A stretch of DNA of 64,000 bases, from assembly GCA_015501605.1 (NCBI GenBank), contig JADNRZ010000017.1, forward strand, positions 930,001-994,000, in the 5' to 3' direction. The translations under genes and the position numbers were made by a program. Positions 34,795-47,347 of the stretch are shown here, in pieces; positions within the stretch are counted from its first letter, which is position 1, and each line of letters opens with the position of its first letter. The notes beneath the pieces are model-generated. The model did not search any database. It saw nothing but the letters and a program-made list of their open reading frames with translations, and had not been told where the DNA came from. This DNA is from Panaeolus papilionaceus (lineage: Eukaryota; Basidiomycota; Agaricomycetes; Agaricales).

Positions 34795-36185
34795 TCAACA
34801 TTTAGCCAACTCCGTTTGTAAGGTTGCCTTCTCCGTCGAGTCGATCGTAAGACCATAGTAATGTTTGACCTCGACCCACGCACGCACATAGGTGCATACA
34901 TAGCTTGCGAGGGGTGGAAGCCAATGCGCAACATCTGAGGCATGTCAAAAGTGACACGGACAAGTTGTCAACATCACGTCCATATGTCATCTTGATACAA
35001 AATGCCGCTCGCAGCACGTACCTCGATCCCCTATATAGTGACCGCCATGCTTGATCAACATTTGCTCCACCACGGGACGACAATTTAGACCTGCGAGGCT
35101 CACCTTTCGATTGATTCAAGCTTTGTGTTAGAATGGTAGTCACGGTGGTGGTGGTGAAGAGCGGTCAATCAGCAAGCTGCGTGAAAATAGACAACAAACG
35201 AGACGGGGTTCGACTTACTTATCGGTAACAGCCACCAGCTGTGGGCGAGTGAGATCATTCGCAAATGCCTCACGTTGGGCGTTAGTCCAGCTGCGGGCAC
35301 CTGACAGCCATGCCTGAGTGTGGCTTCAGTTGACATTCGTTGTTTGTTTGGGGTTTCGAACTGGAAATGGTGATCATACCTCTTTGAGAGGGACTACATG
35401 GTCCTGAACATTCCATTCCGATTGAGCATGGTAATCGATGAAGAAGGAAAGAGGTATAGATAATTCTTACGATATCGAGGTCGGAGGCTGAGGTAGTTGT
35501 GACACCGTCGTATGGAGAAACCCAGTGCCCAGATGTTGCTGCACAGCTGCTGTCCGTGACAACGCTGGTTCCATCTCTTTTCAAGACCGCTACTCGCAAA
35601 GAATTAGTTGTTTGTCGTTCTTCTCAGAAAACGCCGGGTTTATGAAACACGAACTCTCGCGGGTATCACAAGTCGAGGAGACTTTTCAAAGAAATAGATA
35701 CGTCAGTTGTGCAAGACACGAGCATCTTGATAGAACTTAACTCACTCATATCCCATGTCTTGAACAAATCCCGGTCATAGGCCGGCGAGTTCGAATCGGT
35801 AGCAACGACGACTAAAGCATGCACAGTCGATGACCATAACGAGGCGACCAGATAGACCACAGCACAGCAGCCGCATTGAAAGTCCGATTGATACCCAGCA
35901 CGCGTTGCGTTTCGATCGAACAGGTCATTTACGATCCCGAGCACCACCGAATGCGCATGTCGAGTCGTAAAAGCATCGTAAAAAAATAGAGACAGTCAGT
36001 TAGTAAGGTTCAAATTTAGGGCGATAGGGTATGGGGCTCCGAAGCCGAGACGAAGGGAGAAGGGTTTACATACGTTGAGAAAGATAGGTTCGTGCAGTGC
36101 TGGCTGAGATCGGAGTAGGGAGTGCGGCGTACGACAGACCGCTGGCAGCGAGGAGGCTGATAATCGAAGCTAAAGAGAGATGCAT
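34795..36185 (-). CDS. Secreted HNH (DUF1524-like) protein, copy A
   Basis: A predicted secreted protein with an HNH-nuclease-like DUF1524 (PF07510) core. Signal peptide MHLSLASIISLLAASGLSYA; then SNSPAYDRDLFKTW, CDTRETVLKRDGT, SPYDG, LDIDHVVPLKEAW (the His-containing motif), REAFANDLTRPQLVAVTD, LNQSKGD and LPPLASYVCTYVRAWVEVKHYYGL. Nine exons: 36074-36185, 35746-35811, 35655-35681, 35471-35589, 35380-35403, 35219-35313, 35104-35120, 35022-35030, 34795-34934. Exons of 27, 24, 17 and 9 nt are required to keep the motif order. The first intron is long (262 nt). Nuclease activity and target are not shown; the architecture suggests a secreted hydrolase. Confidence 0.85.
35022..35030 (-). other. 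9-nt microexon, HNH copy A
   Basis: Reads GG-GAT-CGA-G between a TATATAG acceptor and a GTACGT donor on the minus strand. With its neighbours it encodes GDRD. The same 9-nt exon exists in copies B and C. Confidence 0.75.
35104..35120 (-). other. 17-nt microexon, HNH copy A
   Basis: With its neighbours it encodes NLNQSKG; the size and phase are equal to those of copy B. Confidence 0.75.
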
Positions 36186-36953
36186 TGTGCAGAGATATCG
36201 ATTACTACTGGGCATTGTTTTTTATTCTACTCATTTATGCATTGTACTAAATTAAACGTTAGAACATCCTATGGGGTCACGCTCGCGTTGTCTCAACACG
36301 TTCGCCGAATTGTAGAAGTCAGAGAATTTGGAGTTTATCCTGCGCCATGTGTGTATTTTTTCGATACGGTATTGGTTGATAGGATACCATGCCTTCACAG
36401 AGGAAGCAACAAGCACGGTACCATCTTGCTTGGTGGGGCCCCCATGATTTTCCGCATGCAAAGCAGGCTGGTCCCCACTGCAGCCCAGAGTAGGTGTAAT
36501 ATTAGACACATCAAGTGATGTACAGAAACGCCGTACTGCCTGATAGTGGTGCGTCTGACATTCGACACTTGAAAGCATTCACTTCCAGCCTCGCAACTTA
36601 CCCCACCCAATCAGACAGGCGGCAATGCGGATCAACTCTTGCCGGCCGGCATTGTTTCACAGGCGTCTCGTCTTGAACTCCCGTCTTATCTCGAAGCTGT
36701 CATTCGACTGATAACGCGGAGAAAATCTGACAGAAACTACCATATGCCTCCCTCATGATACCATTCGATTCTTTTTAATTGATGAATTCATTTCGCATAT
36801 GCACAATATGGTCATGGTAATACAAATATTTATTTATAGAAAACGTATCGGGGCCTTCGATAAGCACGTTCGTGCTTCCCTTCGCAGGTCATTGGGCGGT
36901 GGAGTTTGCATCCTTCCCGTTCAGTTGTTACTTATGTAGAGTAATATTGCTAA
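36186..36953. other. Intergenic between HNH copies A and B
   Basis: It lies upstream of copy A and downstream of copy B. Overlapping short frames at 36180-36610 on both strands show no recognisable motif. Confidence 0.45.
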
Positions 36954-38052
36954 TCAGCAATTTGCAAGCTGAGTTTGTAGTGTGACCTGCTCTGCTGCGT
37001 CTATGGTGAGGTTCCAAAAATGCTTGACTTGAACCCAGGCGCGGACATAGGTGCAGACGTAACTTGCGAGAGGAGGAAGGAAGTGCGTAACATCTGCTCC
37101 GGGTATCAGCAAGGAGCGCACTTGAGAGTATATTGCTTCTGAAAGATAATAAATACTTACCCCTATCGCCTGAATATAGGTATGGTAGTAGGTTTCTATT
37201 AATACTCTTCTTTTCATTCATCGAGCGTTCAACAACATACCCTTGGATTGGTTTAAGCTAGCATAAAGCATTCTCAGCGGCCAGCAGCTTTCAGATAAGA
37301 GGAAACGACATACTTATCAGTGACTGCTACGAGCTGTGGACGCGTCAAGTCGTTGGCGAAGGCTTCCCGAGTTGCATTGGTCCAATCACGCGCCCCAGAA
37401 ATCCAGGCCTGTAGTGGGTGTGAGGGATGAATAACCCACAATCATATTGGCTGCTCACGTACCTCTTTCAAAGGCACCACATGGTCCTAGGGGGGGTACA
37501 GACACCGTTAGGTTGCAAGGTTACAAGGTCATAAAAGAGGTTGCTTACAATGTCTAGGTCCGAGGCCAAATTCGTTGGAACACCGTCATATGGCGAGATC
37601 CAGGATCCGGTGACTGATTTACAGGAGCTGTCAGTAATTACATCTGTGCCATCTCTGATCAGCACGGCTGTTAGAACGAAATCAATGCGTCAGTCATGCT
37701 AGCAGGCTCGCGATGCACTTGCTGGAGCACTTACTCTCTCTCGTGTCGCATTTCCCGGAAACTGGGTGTAAATGTCAGTTTTGAAAGTAAATATAAGAAA
37801 GGGGGGGACTTGCTCGTGTCCCAAGTCTTGAAAAAGCTTCGACTGTATGCAGGGACGTTCGAATCGACGGCGACAACCACTACGAAGCTCGTTTTAGCTA
37901 GGCTGGCTTTCTGTGTCAGTGGAATAAAGACAAAACGTACGCTCGTTGAGCATTGCAAGGGCGGTGGGAGCATCGATTGGAGATGGGAGGTTTGCTCTCA
38001 CTGACGTAAAAACAGAGAGAATTGCAGAGATTTTAATAAGTCGAGAAAACAT
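36954..38052 (-). CDS. Secreted HNH (DUF1524-like) protein, copy B
   Basis: A paralogue of copy A. The start at 38052 gives the signal peptide MFSRLIKISAILSVFTSVRA; a further ATG at 38079 would put polar residues before it. Motifs: SNVPAYSRSFFKTW, GKCDTRETVLIRDGT, SPYDG, LDIDHVVPLKEAW, REAFANDLTRPQLVAVTD, LNQSKGDRG, LPPLASYVCTYVRAWVQVKHFW. Exons: 37941-38052, 37814-37879, 37735-37761, 37549-37667, 37463-37486, 37314-37408, 37241-37257, 37161-37169, 36954-37096. Exons 1-8 have the same sizes as in copy A. The intron 37762-37813 starts with GC (A|GCAAGT), a good GC-AG donor. Confidence 0.85.
37161..37169 (-). other. 9-nt microexon, HNH copy B
   Basis: Reads GC-GAT-AGG-G and gives GDRG with its neighbours. 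Flanked by a TTCAG acceptor and GTAAGT donor on the minus strand. Confidence 0.75.
37241..37257 (-). other. 17-nt microexon, HNH copy B
   Basis: Encodes NLNQSKG with its neighbours, between a GCTAG acceptor and a GTATGT donor. Confidence 0.75.
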
Positions 38053-38781
38053 GGTAAAGTTGCTGTCTGTGGGATGCAAGTTTCGGGTATTTGGAGGAGG
38101 AAACGGATGGGATCTGGAGGCAATGTAACGGAGAATTTCAAGCTAAATACTTAACGGTGTGGGATATGACAGATCAGAAATATAGACCACCTTTCTGGGA
38201 TTGCTTCGAAGGTGGACCCACTCGCGTAGATATGCAGAAACCGCATGCTTCACACAGAAACAGACAGCAGCATCGCACGAAATGTCTTCGTTTTTCCGCT
38301 AGAGCTGGTTAGCACACAAGGTACAAGTCTGAAAGGCATAGAAATGTGACCTTGTAAGACTGGTTGCGCTCATGGACCGTGGCGTTTCGATCTTTAGACG
38401 AAAATAAACTGCAATCAACGTGCTTTGCTATAACCAATCCGCGTCGTTTACATAACTGACCCAAATGCTTCAATTCCTCGTAGACGGCTTGTCTCGCGCT
38501 TAAGTATTGAAGAAGCATGTACAGGAGTTCCCTGCCAAAGTGTTCCTTGAGTGACATATTTACAAGTGCAATGGTCAGCACTCCATTCACTCGAACCAGT
38601 GAGAATTCGGATGTCCCACGTGCAGTGAGGCATTGCCACCATCTTGGACAACTCCGACATTGATTGCACGCTATTGCACAACAGGCTTGGACAGGCGTAC
38701 CTTTTCTTCTATCCGTCTCCACATTGTCTCGAACAAGATCCATAACCTTTAAGCTCATAACCCCACACAAAGACCCTAGAA
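38053..38781. other. Divergent intergenic region (HNH copy B / F-box)
   Basis: This is the upstream region of both genes. The frame 38309-38770 (-) has no recognisable motif and ends directly at the F-box start, so it is probably chance. Confidence 0.45.
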
Positions 38782-40938
38782 ATGGAAGATCCGAGGTTTA
38801 TATCGTTACTCCCATTTGAACTATCACCACCCGTACCCCCTCCCCCGCCCTACTTCCTGCCAGGTCTTGTCCAGCTCTCCGAGATAAAGCCCAAGATCAG
38901 CGAGAACAATGGCACCTTGAAGCTGCTTCAACGGCAAGTTAGCTGGCTCGATGAAACGGTCAAGAAGGCCAGAAGGAGAATCAAGGAATACGAGTCATAC
39001 AATCGCCTCTTGCGACGGCATGCCGTGCTACACGGTCCAAGTACCATCAAAGACCTACCTCCAGAAGTTCTGTCCGTTATCTTTTCCTTCTGTTGTGAAG
39101 ATGTAGCCTTCCAAAGCAGTAGACTATATCCATTCACTTACGACAGGTCGCCGTGGATTTTGTCCTGGGTGTGCAGTTCCTGGCGAACTATCTCACTCAG
39201 TTCACCAGAGCTGTGGACCATTTTGCCTGGACCACTAGATCTTACGAGGAGTTATATATCAAACGAGCACCTTAACGTCCTAGTTACTACCCTGCAACGC
39301 TGTCGTCATTCACAGCTCAAGGCATTCTTCTACCTTGGCGAGCAGCCATTCGGAACCTGTCTTCCTCCATTGGGGGACATTGCGCATCACCTCGACAGAA
39401 TTCAGGAATTAAGATTTCTCTGCCATGGAGCAGAAGGCCTGAGGCGACTATTTGATTTGCCAGAGTTACCGGTCCCAGACGAAGGACTCGCTTCACTGCA
39501 GTCGCTTACATTCGACCTGGAGCGTGTATATTCCCCAGGAGCCGATCCAGTTATCATACAAGGGACCGGACTTCCCCCCATCTTCCAGAAAATGCCAAAA
39601 CTGAGAAACATGACTCTGATCTCTCCCGATCGCCTTCTGACCCAGGTCCCGTTCTGGGAGTTAAACTTCCCTTGGAAACAACTCACCTCTATCAACGTGC
39701 GCCACACGAGCTTTCCCATTGTATGTGGAATTTTGCAGTCTGCTCTTCAACTCCAAGAGCTCAAGGTCTCTGATATGACACCTCTTCTCCATGGCATGCC
39801 ATCAATTTCGACAAGGAAAACCGTGCATCCTAATTTGAGTCTCCTTTATATTCATTGTCGGTTTGTGGCGAGATTATATAGTCATCAACTTGGTCAAAGC
39901 GATGACTGGCTAGAGACCCTCTTTGACACATTTGACCTACCGAAGCTTGACAAGCTATCCATTGGCCACCAGAGTTGTATCCGGTCAGCGACGATAACCA
40001 ACTTCATTGAGCATTCGCAGTGTGCGCTATCCGAGTTAGCGTTGTCACCTGCTGTCGACTCCATGATATCGGTGCTGCAATGCCTCGCCACAATCAGAAG
40101 GCTCGTCATCAGAGGCCCTTTTCACGACGACGACTTGAACCTTTTCTGCCAACCCCTGGAAGGTCAGTGGCTTCTTCCTCGACTGACAGCGCTCGTTCTT
40201 CGGTCCTCCTACGTTTCAAACCCCGAAGCGCTGATTGACATGATCGAGGCAAGGAAATCTGAGGGTAGTGTCCAGGATATCGAAAGTATCGAGATTAGTA
40301 TCCCAATACTAGCTCTCGCAGACGCTGATCCGCTGGACGACATCTCATCCTCGAGCTCCAGGTTCGGTATATCGTACCCTGATGACGAGGTATATCTCTT
40401 CTCTGAGCGGTGTCGAAGATATACCACACTACTATTGAGGGCGTCTTGTGGCTACGAGCTCATCAATAGTACTCCAATGGTGAGCGCCATATCAGCGCAT
40501 CGTCCCATAGGAATTACTTCACTAATGACTGATTTTCTTGGGATAGGACCTTGAGTGCCTATGCGATGAAATTGAGAACTTCCAGTATGATCCTATCGCT
40601 CATAACCATATCTTGGAGGTATGGTTTTCGCTCTTGGATTAGTATCATCAGCATTCTGACGCATCATGTTGTGTTATTGACAGTGGAAGGGTCTGCTTTC
40701 ACCACTCCTCAGAATTTGTGGATATCTCCATGAGGCAGAAGACACTGGAAACCCGAGTCTCATTGCCCTGGACTACAACCGTCGACTTCAGAAGGTTTTA
40801 CGAGTGTGGACGCACGACCCCTGGCTATTCGAAACACCGCCAATAGGATGGTCCCGAGCCTCATATTCGAGCTTAGATTTAGACCTCCCAAAGTCAGAGT
40901 CTTCAAAACGCGAACTTTTGACATACCGCGCAGTGTAA
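38782..40938 (+). CDS. Coiled-coil/F-box protein, array copy 1
   Basis: Proline-rich N-terminus (LSPPVPPPPPYF), coiled coil (LKLLQRQVSWLDETVKKARRRIKEYESYN), F-box-like segment (IKDLPPEVLSVIFSFCCED...WVCSSWRTI), then LRR-like repeats and a C-terminal module (SCGYELINS...HDPWLFETPPIGW). It is predicted to bind Skp1 and select substrates for ubiquitylation. Exons: 38782-40479, 40547-40618, 40684-40938. Its intron positions match those of the copies at 2.5 and 42.7 kb, and its sequence is closest in layout to the copy at 42.7 kb. Confidence 0.88.
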
Positions 40939-41269
40939 AATTAATCTAATAGTAGAGACTGTCGTTGTATTTCAGGACTTTTAAATAAAGCATGATATTC
41001 ACACTAACACATCGGTTTTTGGTCATATCTTATGTAATGTCAAGGTCGAGCCATGATGGTAAAGACCTAAAACCGCTTATGCTGGGCGACGAGCCATCAT
41101 CCCCCTTACTCTAAGATCCAAAGTGCTAAATGTAGCCAGATAACACATAGAATGATCGCTGGAGCCTCGAATCGACCGATACAGTCACTGGGAATCCTCA
41201 TTTCTAAAAAGATTCAGAGGTTTGGACCCTTGGTGTGTATCAAATTTCCCACGGTAAGCACGATAGGTT

Positions 41270-42328
41270 TGCGCAGATGGACTCGTAAAATTCAGGATCG
41301 ACGAGAATACAGGTGGCTGGAAGAAACTACCAATAAAGTAAGAAGGAGGATCAAAGGAATTGCATCGTACAACCTTTTTCTATGATGTCAAGCTTTGCAG
41401 TTGGGTCCAAGTACCATCGAAGACCTGCCTCTCGAGGTCATGGTCATTATCTACCTATTTTGCTGCAAAGAAATAGGCTTCCGCGGTTCTAAGCTCTATC
41501 CTAGAGCGTTATATTGCGATCGCGACAGGTTTGATTTTGACAGGTCGCCTTGGACATTATCTTGGGTACGTAGAGCCTGGTGACACGTCGCGCTCACCTC
41601 ACCCCAACTTTGGACTGTGTTGCCTGGACCATTGACGCTCTCCTCAGATGATATTCCACACAGCCAGGAAAACATATCATATACTATCCTAAAACGATGC
41701 GGCACTTACAAACTGAAGGCATCATTCGACACGCCTGTTCTTAACAATTTCACCCCATTGCCGGTTTTGCACCCCATCTCAGTTGCGGCAATTGCAAATC
41801 TATCAGAATCGTGCATTCCTGAGATCGGACTCGCGTCCTTACACACTCTTATTCGAAGTGCTCTCCACTAACGGTTTACATCAACATGATCATGACACAG
41901 CGCAATGGATTGTTTTTCCTCGACTCTTCCACAAAATGCCCAAGCTCAGACGTATAGTCATTCGTTCCTCTTCTCTCCTTGACTGTCAGCTCCGGCCTCT
42001 TTCATTCTGGACAATGTCCAGATCAGTCTTCATGAGGAACCTTGAATCACTTTGCCAGAATACTCAAAGCATTCAATACGACATAGCCCCTGCAGATATG
42101 TATGCAGCCCCAATCAGATCCACAAGTTAATAACTCACTTTAACTTTGTTCATGCGAAAGTAGAGAGGCTTGCTCGTTCCGATACTCAAAATTTACAGAC
42201 TTCTTTTCGAGGTCGAGGCTGCGGATAAATCATTGAACTTGCACAGGCATACATACAAACGACGACTGAAAAAAAATGCTGTGGCTTTGGACATGGATGA
42301 ACTTGACCTGCCCAAGGGCTGGGTTTGA
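41270..42328 (+). pseudogene. Decayed F-box array copy
   Basis: Fragments in several frames align in order with the flanking F-box genes: RWLEETTNKVRRRIKGIASYN, LGPSTIEDLPLEVMVIIYLFCC, FDRSPWTLSWVRRAW followed by TGA, SPQLWTVLPGPLTL, FHKMPKLRRIVIRSSSLL and finally DLPKGWV then TGA. At least two internal stops, frame changes and a large deletion of the LRR region are evident. No intact product is possible. Confidence 0.85.
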
Positions 42329-42740
42329 ACAGACATTAATAGTTCAGAATTCTCGGACTTGGATTCCTTGGACGTTTACAGCTCGGCTTGAGTTGATAGT
42401 AGGATATGATCAGACACATACCCAAAGTTATGTTACGCGTCCGCATCTTTAATTTGGTGTTGGAGAAATCCGTGAATGTCATCGATCAATGTGCGTTTTT
42501 GTGAGACAGAGATTCTTTAGCGCATGCATACTCGCTTTCATGCTATTTTTATATAAGTACTTCCAAGGAACCTTTTTTGACATTGATTCAAAGATTTGGT
42601 GGACAAGTATCGGTCATCAACTTTCCAAGGACACTCTCAGGGTCTCAGGCTCTCACAACCATCAACGGTTTCTTCCTGCCCACAATCACTAGCAGGAGCG
42701 CTATCCACCCGCACAGTATCCGGAATACAACACCCACCCA
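42329..42740. other. Intergenic, promoter of the next F-box gene
   Basis: No coding sequence recognised. The last 80 nt are rich in C and A, as seen before other starts here. Confidence 0.45.
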
Positions 42741-44878
42741 ATGAACGACCCACTTCATCCCTTTGAATTATCGCCCTCTCTCCCACCTCAGCCCTCCCAC
42801 TTCTTCCCAGATCAACTACAATCTCCTGAAGAGATAAGGATCAAGATCAACGAGAACGACATTGCCTTGTCATTGCTCCAAGATCAAATTAGGTGGCTTG
42901 AAAAAATAACCAAGACAGCAAAAAGAAGAGTCAAGGAGTATGAATCGTACAGTCGCCTTCTACAAGATTGGACTTTGCAATTGGGCCAAAGTACCATCAA
43001 GGACCTACCTGTACTACCTGTAGAGGTTTTGACCATCATCTTCCAATTCTACTGCAGAGATGTAGTCTTCAATGGTCCTGAGCTCCGTGTCATAGACTTC
43101 CAGACATACAACATCACTTTTGACAAGTCTCCGTGGATATTATCACAAGTGTGCAGTACATGGCGGCAAGTTGTGCTCAGCTTACCCCAACTTTGGCCGG
43201 TGTTACCCGCCATGCTTGCACCCGGGCCCTCTTCCAACGAATCCAACGACATATCAACCATGGTTCCTTTGGGCGAGATTAGAGCATCCTTCTACACACC
43301 TATAGGCTATGAGCATACATTGATTCCGTTGGCGGACTTTGAACTGCAGCTCAGCCAGATACGACGGTTAGCCTTTGTGTACTCAGAACAAGTTCCTAAA
43401 CTGGGTGACATTCCTCTGCACACGCTTACATTCACCACTACATTTTTAATAGAAGGTCCTGGTCTGCATGATGATTTCTTTAAGAGACTGCCCGAGCTCG
43501 CCCACCTGGTTTTCCATTGCCCTTCACAACTAGATCGTTTGCAACGCCTTTCAGCCTCGAACGTTACCTTTATTAATGCTAACAACCTCACGTCAATTGA
43601 CCTCCACAATACGGACTTTCCTTTGGTATGCAGAATACTACGGTCGGCTCCTCTGCTTCAAAAGCTCAAGGTCTTTAATATGCTCCTCGACCACGACAGT
43701 TGGAGTTTTGTTGAAGACCAAATGCCGTCAAATCAGACGGAAAAAATTGTTCACATGCATCTGCAACATCTTCATATCCATTCGCGTTGTAGGGACATAG
43801 CCACGGGCTGGGGTTCCGAGCGGAGCAATTGGTTGCGGCTCCTCTTCAACAACGTAGTCGATCTGCCGAGGCTAAGCACCCTATCCGTCGACGACGGGCG
43901 ATTCGGGGTAATCGCATCAACGATGATACCCAATCTCATAGGAAGCTCGGAGTGTTTAATCCAGGATTTAACGCTTTTACAAAGCGTTGACGACATACTC
44001 CCTACACTACAAAGTTGCCACGACCTCAGGAGGCTCGTCATAGGAAAACGTTTCAGTGACGAAGATTTAGGTCTTCTCAAACAGCCCTACGAAGGACAAT
44101 GGCTCGTCCCTAGACTGGAGACACTCGTGCTCTTTTTTCCTTGTGTTTCGAGCCCTGATTCCTTGCTCGAGTTAATCCATGCAAGAGAGTCAGTGGATGA
44201 TGTCCAAAGCCTTCCAAGGATCGAGATTATGGTCCTCGATGGGAGATTCTCCGAACCAGCTAGTGATGACGACGACGAGGCACTCAGCGATACAGGCGTT
44301 CTAACGTGCGTGGATGACGAGATACACTTTTTGTCCGTTCGAGTTCGTGATCTTGTTGCAAGAGTACTACAGGCGGCGCAGTGTGGTTACGAAATCGTTA
44401 ACAATCCCATAGTGAGTGTTAGCATCGATGCTATTCATGTATGGTCTTTGATATATGTCATGTTTCCAGAGTATAGGATATCTTGAAACTCTCTGCCACG
44501 ATATCGAGACCTTCGAATATGACCTTGTCAAACATTGCAAGACCTTGGAGGTAAGTTCGACCGACACTTATGATATCGCCATGACTGACACCCCCATAGC
44601 GGAAAGACATGCTAAATCCGATGTTGAAAATCTACAGATATCTTTCCGATGTGGAGGGCACAGACGATTCATTTGTCCTTGCACATACGTACGCACAACG
44701 ATTGCAGAAAGTGCTGTGTTTATGGACACACAATCCATGGCTCGGCCAAACACTGCCCAAGGGCTGGGTTCGAATGGATGGCAGTTGTGCAGAATTCGCT
44801 AAGCTGGGTTACGATGCAAGTCACGCATTGTTGATGTACAGCGCGGCAAAGAATGACCTAGGTGAAGTTGAATTATGA
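42741..44878 (+). CDS. Coiled-coil/F-box protein, array copy 3
   Basis: It has the same architecture as the 38.8 kb gene: proline-rich start (FELSPSLPPQPSHFF), coiled coil (LSLLQDQIRWLEKITKTAKRRVKEYESY), F-box (LPVEVLTIIFQFYCRD...QVCSTWRQV), LRR-like middle, acidic linker (SDDDDEALSD) and C-terminal module (QCGYEIVNN...YAQRLQKVLCLWTHNPWLG cut in blocks, LPKGWVRMDG). Exons: 42741-44411, 44470-44550, 44600-44878. With the pseudogene and the 38.8 kb gene it forms a head-to-tail array, indicating local duplication. Confidence 0.88.
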
Positions 44879-45097
44879 TATTGGTTTGGTCATGTATAAA
44901 TACTTTTGACGCAAATACCTTGTATTTGTAAGTAGCGGTAGCAATTTGAATTAGTGATGAATATAAAATATACATACATTAACGATACAAAACATATTAT
45001 GTTATACATCTACCAATCTAACAAAAACGGGAAGGCAGGTCTTAAGCGCCGAGCCCTCGCCTTTTAAATGGCAGTTCACTGTACACCCATGCTTCCC

Positions 45098-47347
45098 TCA
45101 ACCAGAAAACGCATCATTGCCCACCTCTAATCCCAAGTTGTCTTTCGCAAAGCCCCTCATGCTTTCCTCCAACTCTGCCTCAAACCCGCCCCTGGTCCTC
45201 GCACCAGCGCCTTCCAAATGCAACCGCGTCCGGATATCGGCGAGCCATGTCAAGAACTTGCTCTTCCAAAATACCAGATCGATACTGAACATGACCAATC
45301 TGAACCGGAGATGGTAGACCCATTCTTTGACGCGCTCTGAGAAAGGGAGTGAAGCGGAGCGTGTGGAGGACCGGGATGCCCAGTAGCCTGTTATTTTGAC
45401 GCGGTTGACGGGTGAGCCAAATGATTGGTTGTTTCCTGTAGGGCCTCCAGTTCGTAAAAGCAGTCATAGCAATGACCATAAACAATAAACTAACCTTGTA
45501 CCATCCTCATATTCCTCGTCAAGAAAATCAAAACCTTGGGCATTCGATCCGTATCCGCCAAAAACTCCCTCAGCTTTTGCTTCATCAACACGCTCATCTC
45601 GTACTGCGTCAATGGTTTTCTTGGCTTCTTCTCCCGTTCCTCTTCTCCCTCCTTCTTCGGCTTCTTCTCCCTGCCCCTCTTTAATATTGTGGGCCGCATC
45701 AGCGTGAAACTCGCCATTAAATCAGGCATGCCGAAACCCCACCCGCGTGTAACCTCATCGACGCCTGCGTAGTCCCCAATCAACATGGCCCTCCAGAGTT
45801 GAACCCACTCTCGCTTAAAGTCTTCCGAAACACGCACGTACAAGCCGTGATCTAGCAGCACAACCTGCGGACGTGATGGATCGCGAGGCGAGGGTCGGAT
45901 AAGGACGTTTCCGGGATGTGGGTCGCAGTGCACCCATCCCCAATCAAACATTTGGGCCGAGAAAAGCTCAACCATGGTTTGCATGATGGATTTGACGCCG
46001 CCCTTCAGTGGTTTTGTTGGGAAATGTAGGGATGAAGCTGGGGAGATGGATGAATGTGGTTCCGATATGAGGGCTGTAGCGGATAGTGGGTCGATGGGAT
46101 CGATTCGGGTTGGCCTCGTTGAGGAGGCAGTTGAAGGCATGCGTTCGCCCATCAGTCTGAATACACTTTCTTTGTCGCTCAACCGGACACCGTCTATCCA
46201 TTCTGCGACCATGACCTTTTTGGTGCTGTACTCGGGATACACCTTGGGAATGTACACTTTGTCACGGAGAAGAGGCTCATTGGCAACAAATTCTGCTGTC
46301 TGACGAGCATTATCTGCTTCCCTGACAAAGTCCAGCTCTTGTCGGAGATGATCTGAGATAAAATCTATGCCATATATGAGCGACCTGTAGTTTTTTTGCT
46401 GATTGGAAGGGAGAACGCACCAACAACGAAGTAAACGGGCAAATCAAACGCCCAATTCTCGAACATCCACATAACAGCCCGATATGCAGTTAAATCCCAC
46501 TCCATTTGCTTGCTCACATCCGGTTTCTGGATCTTAACAGCGACCCAGCGTTCCTCCTTCTCCGGCTGTCCATCAGGGCCTAGCCGTGGCCACAACTTGG
46601 CTTTGTGCACTTGAGCTATACTGGCACTGGCTACAGCCTTCTCTTCGAATATTTCGAAAACGCCACCGGGGCCGCTGGGAGGTTTCCCTAGCTCAGATAC
46701 AAAGACATCGTAGACAGAGGAGTATGGTATCTGGGGAGCGTCATCGAAGAGGCTTGCAAACTTGACTTGCATGGGTTTTGGAAGGAGTGCAGCGTTGGCT
46801 CCAATAGCTTGGCTGAGGAGTTGTAAGTTGAGAGTACGAGAGAAGGAATATTTGAGCAACGTACCCAATTTTGATGTACAACCCGCCATTGGAGGTGAAG
46901 AGGTTGAACACCCTTTCGGCAACCCGCTCATGCAACTGTGGGATGGAGTCTGATTTCTCTGGTGTGAAGTTCCATTTGTAGTCGAGGGTAATCATAGCAC
47001 ACTAATATTCAATGTAAGCTGGAAGAGCAAAAACAGCATTTATTGAATTATCTTACCGTCCATAGCGTTCTAAGATTTCGGACGATAGACGAAGCATTGT
47101 AAGTGGTGTCGACATAATACACTGTCCCTGCTCCAATTAAGAGATATCCTGTCCTTCTCAGGAGCTTGCTAGACTTTTTTCCAGGAATAGAAGATGCATA
47201 AGATCTCGAATTTTTGTAGGTTAACGGAGGGTTCGGGGCGAGAAGGTGAGGTCGATGAGGTGCCTGTCGCAGGTGATGAAAATTCCTAGAGAAAGACCTG
47301 CTTGGAATAGATAGAAACGAAGGACCTCTATGAAATAAAGAAAACAT
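45098..47347 (-). CDS. ADCK1/Mcp2-type ABC1 kinase-like protein, mitochondrial
   Basis: A UbiB/ABC1-family atypical kinase, probably of the inner mitochondrial membrane and linked to lipid or coenzyme Q homeostasis, as for yeast Mcp2. The N-terminus is Arg/Ser-rich like a presequence, then one hydrophobic segment (GYLLIGAGTVYYV). Family motifs: YIKIGQ (KxGQ, split by an intron), ASASIAQVHKAKL (Ala-rich loop), VAVKIQKP, ELDFVREADNA, WVHCDPHPGNVL and LLDHGLYV, where DHG replaces DFG as in several ADCK proteins. A charged insertion (GREKKPKKEGEEEREKK) follows. The start at 47347 is the ATG next to the presequence. Final exon ends at 45098. Confidence 0.9.
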
